From assembly GCA_964006375.1 (NCBI GenBank), contig OZ023267.1, forward strand, positions 30,033,869 through 30,097,868: a stretch of DNA of 64,000 nucleotides, given 5' to 3'. Numbering within the stretch: the first letter of the stretch is position 1; each line of letters starts with the position of its first letter. The position numbers and the translations under genes were made by a program. Positions 59,507 through 64,000 of the stretch are shown piece by piece. The DNA is from Tillus elongatus (lineage: Eukaryota > Arthropoda > Insecta > Coleoptera > Cleridae). The notes beneath the pieces are model-generated. The model was not told where the DNA came from and ran no database searches. It worked only from the letters and a program-made list of their open reading frames with translations.

Positions 59507-59540
59507 TTCTAATTGTTGCGCGAATGCATCTAGCCTTATA

Positions 59541-60138
59541 AAACAACTGAATATTAAAAAAACCTTGCTTTCAAACCACCCTGAAATATACTTTATTGCA
59601 AACCTACATAACCTAACTATAGCATGCTACTTCAAGAAGCCATAGAAATGACACAAAATGAGTTATTTCTAACAGTAAATATGGTGTAATCAGTAACTTA
59701 CCTCTCTCAAAAAAAAAAACAAAAAATGTGATATTTCTGTTGAAACACAAAATATCGCAACAAAACTTTGCAACAAACTTCCTGCAGATACACTCCAACA
59801 AATGTAACTAATGGGCGTTAAAATGAGACGGGAGATTTTAAATTGTTTGACTTGTCTCATGGTACACTTGTCTCAAGGTGGCCCACTCCCCCCTACTTAT
59901 AAATATTATGTCGCTTAAATAGGAATAAATTTTGTGGTTCTTAAAATATGTATCGTCTAATTTCCCTGCAGGGTACATTCAGATCGATATACCATTATCA
60001 ATGTTAGAATAAAACATATTTTTCAAAAAAAAGTGGTAAAAGTTATTCGTATGTCATCCAAAAATAAAATCTGATGAAACATGATTCGCGTAATAAAAAC
60101 TGTGAGCACAAGTAAATACAAAATAAATATTGGCCTAC
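59541..60138. other. intron, no recognised feature
   Basis: AT-rich sequence between the Penelope region and the first visible synthetase exon. Confidence 0.4.
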
Positions 60139-60349
60139 CTGGAGTGTAAACAGGATTGATTGATGTTACTATCAAACCAGCCTCTATAGAACCCAGAGCA
60201 GCAATGCAAAATTCTGGAACATTTGGCAACAGAATCGCTATCACATCGTTTGGGGCCAATTTTAATTTTTTTCTAAGTGCTTTGCTCAGATTCCTACATT
60301 TTTCCCTCACATCTGAAAATGTGTACTTTCTGCCAGTCAATGCACATTC
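60139..60349 (-). CDS. acyl-CoA synthetase exon: N-terminal domain
   Basis: First exon seen of this gene. I place its start after TTTGTTTCTGCAG (acceptor above 60349): the frame continues upstream to an ATG at 60406, but that extension does not look like the family while the acceptor is strong. It encodes ECALTGRKYTFSDVREKCRN, APNDVIAILLPNVPEFCIAA and LGSIEAGLIVTSINPVYTP, the usual 4CL-like N-terminal core. The donor is GTAGGC, phase 1. Confidence 0.9.
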
Positions 60350-61109
60350 CTGCAGAAACAAATTTTCATAGGTGATACTGTTGACATACACATTTACCAT
60401 ATTCAAGATTACATAAAAAAATCTTGCGTTTTAACTCCGAAAAATGCCCAAAACTCAATTTTTTATGAAGACAAAGAACTAAATTTTGTTAAATCTGTAG
60501 ATAGTGTGTCTCTTTAAAATAAACTTGTATTACAAATTTCATCAAAGTTATACAGAAGATTTCCAGAAGGAAACTTAATTCATATTTGGAAAAGTAAAGT
60601 ATCTGACAAATTATAAACGTAGCAGTTATTTTTCCTTATTAATCGCCAGTAAGATTTTGTTCTAGTCAACCTAATCAAACCGGGTTTTTCAATAACAATA
60701 ACAACAATAAAATTATGATTTCAGACTCCAAGGTGACAAACTTATTTAGGCGTTTTAAACAAAAATGAGATCTTGTTCAAAACGTATGAAATCTATGCAC
60801 TATTGTTTCTCCAAATGTGAAAATAAAACTTAAAAAAATATACATGCATCCAGCTGGATTTATTTAAATAGCATAGCAGTACAGGTAACATCATCTGTCT
60901 TTGTCCAACATTGTAGATATTGCATTACATAATTCGAAGTGATGTCGAGGATTATTTTAATTTTAATTTCAAATAACTTTATTTTTCTTTGATCAAAAGA
61001 CTTGAAAATTGGTACACAACCATCTCTGCCTATGTTCTTTTAAATTGTAAAATTTCGCTTTAATCACTTAAAGAATTTAAGGGATATTGCGTTTTAAAAA
61101 ATATTTTTT
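60350..61109. other. intron or 5' region of the synthetase, nothing recognised
   Basis: The missing ~35 N-terminal codons should be upstream, but no convincing exon was found here or to 64000. Confidence 0.4.
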
Positions 61110-61500
<391 letters not shown>

Positions 61501-61949
61501 TAAATAAAAGTTGCAGTAAGGTTTGCCGAGTCATTAGAAAACCATTTGCGTGTATTAACTCTGATTTTCATTGTATGTAAATTTGGAATAATATATAAGT
61601 AGTAATAGTCTCCGAGAAGTCTTATCATTTCCAAGGTAAACATTTTAGACTGATCTACTTGGGTTTATCAAAATGCACACATATACTCTACTAAAATGCA
61701 TCGAAATGTGTGAAATCGTCACTTAATTCTAATTATTGCTTTACTTTAACGAATTCCGGCTTATTTAGCATCCACAAGGTACACGAGATATTTTTACTCT
61801 ACAAATGTTGATGAAAAAATCTGTTCTTAAAACTTCAAGGCTGACTATTATATTTTACGAAGCTGAGAACAGAATACCTGGTAATTATTCTCCATTATCA
61901 TGAAAATGTAGTATATAATAACTATATTTTATATAATTATATTTTCTAT
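61501..61949. other. unrecognised sequence
   Basis: AT-rich, no ORF or repeat recognised. Confidence 0.4.
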
Positions 61950-62281
61950 AAAAAAAGCCTGTACGCAGCAAGTGCGTTATGGTAGTGAATTTTTATAGAA
62001 ATGATCTGGCACAAAATATTTTATTATAACTTTTTTTTTCTTGTCACATAGAAATCTAAATTTTGGTGTAGTTTAATTTTTATTTCGTAAACCTAACTAG
62101 CAAATTTGGTTAATCATAGCTTTTTTGAGTTTTCATTCGAAAAAAATTTTTATCTCAAAATTTTCCCGGAAAGCCTCGTCCGATTTTTCTGAATAACGAA
62201 CTTATCCAAGCCATTTACAAAAGGAAGGTACATGCCAAATTTTATTAAAATCGGCCCGTTATTTTTTGAGTTATCGGTGTG

Positions 62282-62379
<98 letters not shown>

Positions 62380-62515
62380 ATACAAAAATTGAAACTGACC
62401 TCGGATATGGGTTCTAGGGGTCCTAGTTCGCGCTCATTTGCAATTTTTTTTTTCAAAATTCAAAAGTCGTGATCTCCCCATTAGTGAATTTTTTCTACAA
62501 AAATTCACTAAAATA
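61950..62515. repeat. MITE-A terminus followed by (TA)n-core repeat copy
   Basis: GTACGCAGCAAGTGCGTTAT at 61962, then the family order AACGAACTTATCCAAGCCAT, AAGGTACATGCCAAATTTTA, GTTATCGGTGTGATACAT, TA array, AACTGACCTCGGATATGGGT, TAGTTCGCGCTCATTTGC and the closing TTAGTGAATTTT / AAAATTCACTAA palindrome. It is the most complete single copy. Confidence 0.8.
62286..62376. repeat. (TA)n microsatellite
   Basis: 91 bp of TA. Confidence 0.97.
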
Positions 62516-62799
62516 CCTACTCACGGTTAGAATATAACCATTATACCGTCGAGTAAAGCTAGCACGGAAATTCTACATCATTTTGCTCAAACTTGACGAA
62601 AATCTAAGATATCGATTACAATTTATTCAATTAATCAAATTAAAATAAAAGCTCCTAGTTGTATTTGACATTGCCGAATGTTGAAAATTTGTTGGACTTA
62701 TTGGGTAATGTCACTAGAGCCAAATGAGCTTTCGTTGTACTTTTATGTGTATACTGTGTTATCCAAATGAAGTGTTCATTGTTGGCAACTTTGTCATTA
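62516..62799. other. unrecognised sequence
   Basis: No feature supported. Confidence 0.4.
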
Positions 62800-63060
62800 T
62801 TAAAAAAAGTCTGGACGCAGCAAGTGCGTAATGGTAGCGAATTTTCGTAAAAATGTTTTTAATTGTAAATATGTCTTGTTCTTAAAAGGACATTTAGTTG
62901 GCAGTAAAACCTATATAGTAGTAACAGTGTATCATATTTCCTTAAAATAGCTTTATTGCTTAAAAAAGTGCAAACATTTTCCGAAAATAAACTTAAACGG
63001 TTCCAGAAAACAATGGTCCTATTTTCCTGGTCAACGAACTTCTCCAAGTTACTATTACAC
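62800..63060. mobile_element. MITE-A copy, right end lost
   Basis: AAGTCTGGACGCAGCAAGTG with GGTAGCGAATTTTCGTAAAA is followed by the inner blocks in inverted order (TAGTAGTAACAGTGTAT, AAACATTTTCCGAAAATAAA). The expected inverted right terminus is absent. Confidence 0.75.
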
Positions 63061-63409
63061 CTACCAAAATATAATTATTCACAAACAGCTCTAGGACCAA
63101 AATTCGAAAAAAAAATTCACGATTTTTTTTACAGAAATTGCCTTTAGTAACGGTACACAAAATTATATTTTTCAGAAAAATTCGACAACAGTTTTTTTAC
63201 AATAACTTATTAATTTATTATTAATTACCAACATATCACTCAAATCTTACAAAAAATGATTTTTACGGAATACTAAAAACATTTCTGCGAAAACTTTCCA
63301 AATTCAGCCACTATTTGAGAGTACCTGAATACCTGTATACGGCAGCTCGATTTTTTGGATGAGTAATACAAACAAAAAGCTTCTAATGCGTCATTTCCAT
63401 GAGACTCCG

Positions 63410-63486
<77 letters not shown>

Positions 63487-64000
63487 TAAAAACGCCGTAT
63501 CAGAATTTGTGATATGTGCCAAAAAACGTGAAAAGCTCCAAAACAATTGAAATAACTCAAAAACGATTAACGATATCAATTTTTTTCCTTACAAACATGC
63601 ATTATAATTGGATGAAAAATACAAAAATGTGATAACATAGGCGGTTTCTATTTAAAAAAGAAAGTGGGTATCACCAACAGCTTATGGGGCACCCTGTGAT
63701 TGTCAAGATAGGTTTATAAGATGCAGCTTAATACACCACCCTATAATTAACGTATATCATTTTTTCTTATATCTTATATAATATAATAAGGGATATATTG
63801 AGTTTTACTGTAGAAATGCGTCAGCCTGTATATGTAAAAACAGACAAAAACTAAAACTGACCCCGTATATGGGTTTTAGGGCTTCTAGTTTGCGCTCATT
63901 TGAAGACATCTTTTTAAAATTCATAAGTCGCGGTCTTTACAAACAACATTTTTTCCTACGAAAATTTGCTAAAATATAGACTAGTAAACCATAAACTCTA
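63061..64000. repeat. repeat mosaic with (TA)n array
   Basis: Contains TGAGTAATACAAACAAAAAG, a TA array (63411-63484), AAAACGCCGTATCAGAATTT, a GCTTATGGGGCACCCTGTGA block and, at 63855-63990, another (TA)n-family flank (CTGACCCCGTATATGGGTTT). No gene. Confidence 0.6.
63411..63484. repeat. (TA)n microsatellite
   Basis: 74 bp of TA. Confidence 0.97.

Noticed and set aside
60350..60406. Using the ATG at 60406 as the start of the synthetase
   Set aside because: The TTTGTTTCTGCAG acceptor at 60350 and the loss of family resemblance upstream of it favour a splice junction; ~35 residues would still be missing.

Overview
This is a gene-poor, AT-rich and transposon-crowded eukaryotic window. It is most likely from an insect nuclear genome. 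The evidence is spliced genes with GT-AG introns, two animal protein families, and a transposon set typical of insect genomes: Jockey/CR1-like LINEs, mariner and other DDE transposons, Penelope-like elements, a tRNA-derived SINE and long TA microsatellites. The order cannot be fixed from the sequence. No prokaryotic or organellar genes were seen.

Two host genes can be assembled exon by exon with consistent splice phases. On the plus strand, seven exons (1036-24631) encode the last ~568 residues of a mitochondrial inner-membrane half ABC transporter orthologous to ABCB10; the first exon(s), with the targeting peptide, lie left of the window. On the minus strand, seven exons (60349 down to 35695) encode ~511 residues of an ANL-superfamily acyl-CoA synthetase of the 4-coumarate:CoA ligase / luciferase-like group; its N-terminal exon(s) were not found. 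The two genes converge tail to tail, with ~11 kb of transposon debris between them.

Introns and intergenic DNA are layered mobile elements. In ABCB10 introns: a mariner fossil and an ~807-bp MITE (1-3 kb), four copies of one LINE family (LINE-A; one pair inverted around the exon at 9969-10250), a LINE with ORF1 and endonuclease (6-8 kb), Penelope fragments, an RNase-H-bearing LINE (13.4-14.8 kb), a ~2.2 kb DNA transposon with long inverted ends (16.9-19.1 kb) and a LINE RT (21-22.5 kb). Between the genes (24.9-35 kb): three LINEs, two related DDE transposase copies, a hAT-like MITE nested in a LINE, flanking direct repeats and a SINE. In the synthetase introns: an RNase-H LINE, LINE ORF1, mariner fossils, a ~2.1 kb DNA transposon with ~300-bp inverted ends, a ~0.9 kb palindrome, many copies of two short repeat families (one ending in a conserved GGACGCAGCAAGTGCG terminal repeat, one with a (TA)n core), an inverted element carrying a SINE with a 12-bp target duplication, and an inverted pair of Penelope fragments with a GIY-YIG domain.

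The most interesting signals are two type I hammerhead ribozyme sequences (8129-8169 and 59466-59506) in a Penelope-associated terminal repeat, each damaged at a different CpG-type core site; a degenerate copy of part of an ABCB10 exon inside the next intron; inverted LINEs flanking that exon; and a (TA)n-carrying repeat family that accounts for most of the microsatellites on the right side.
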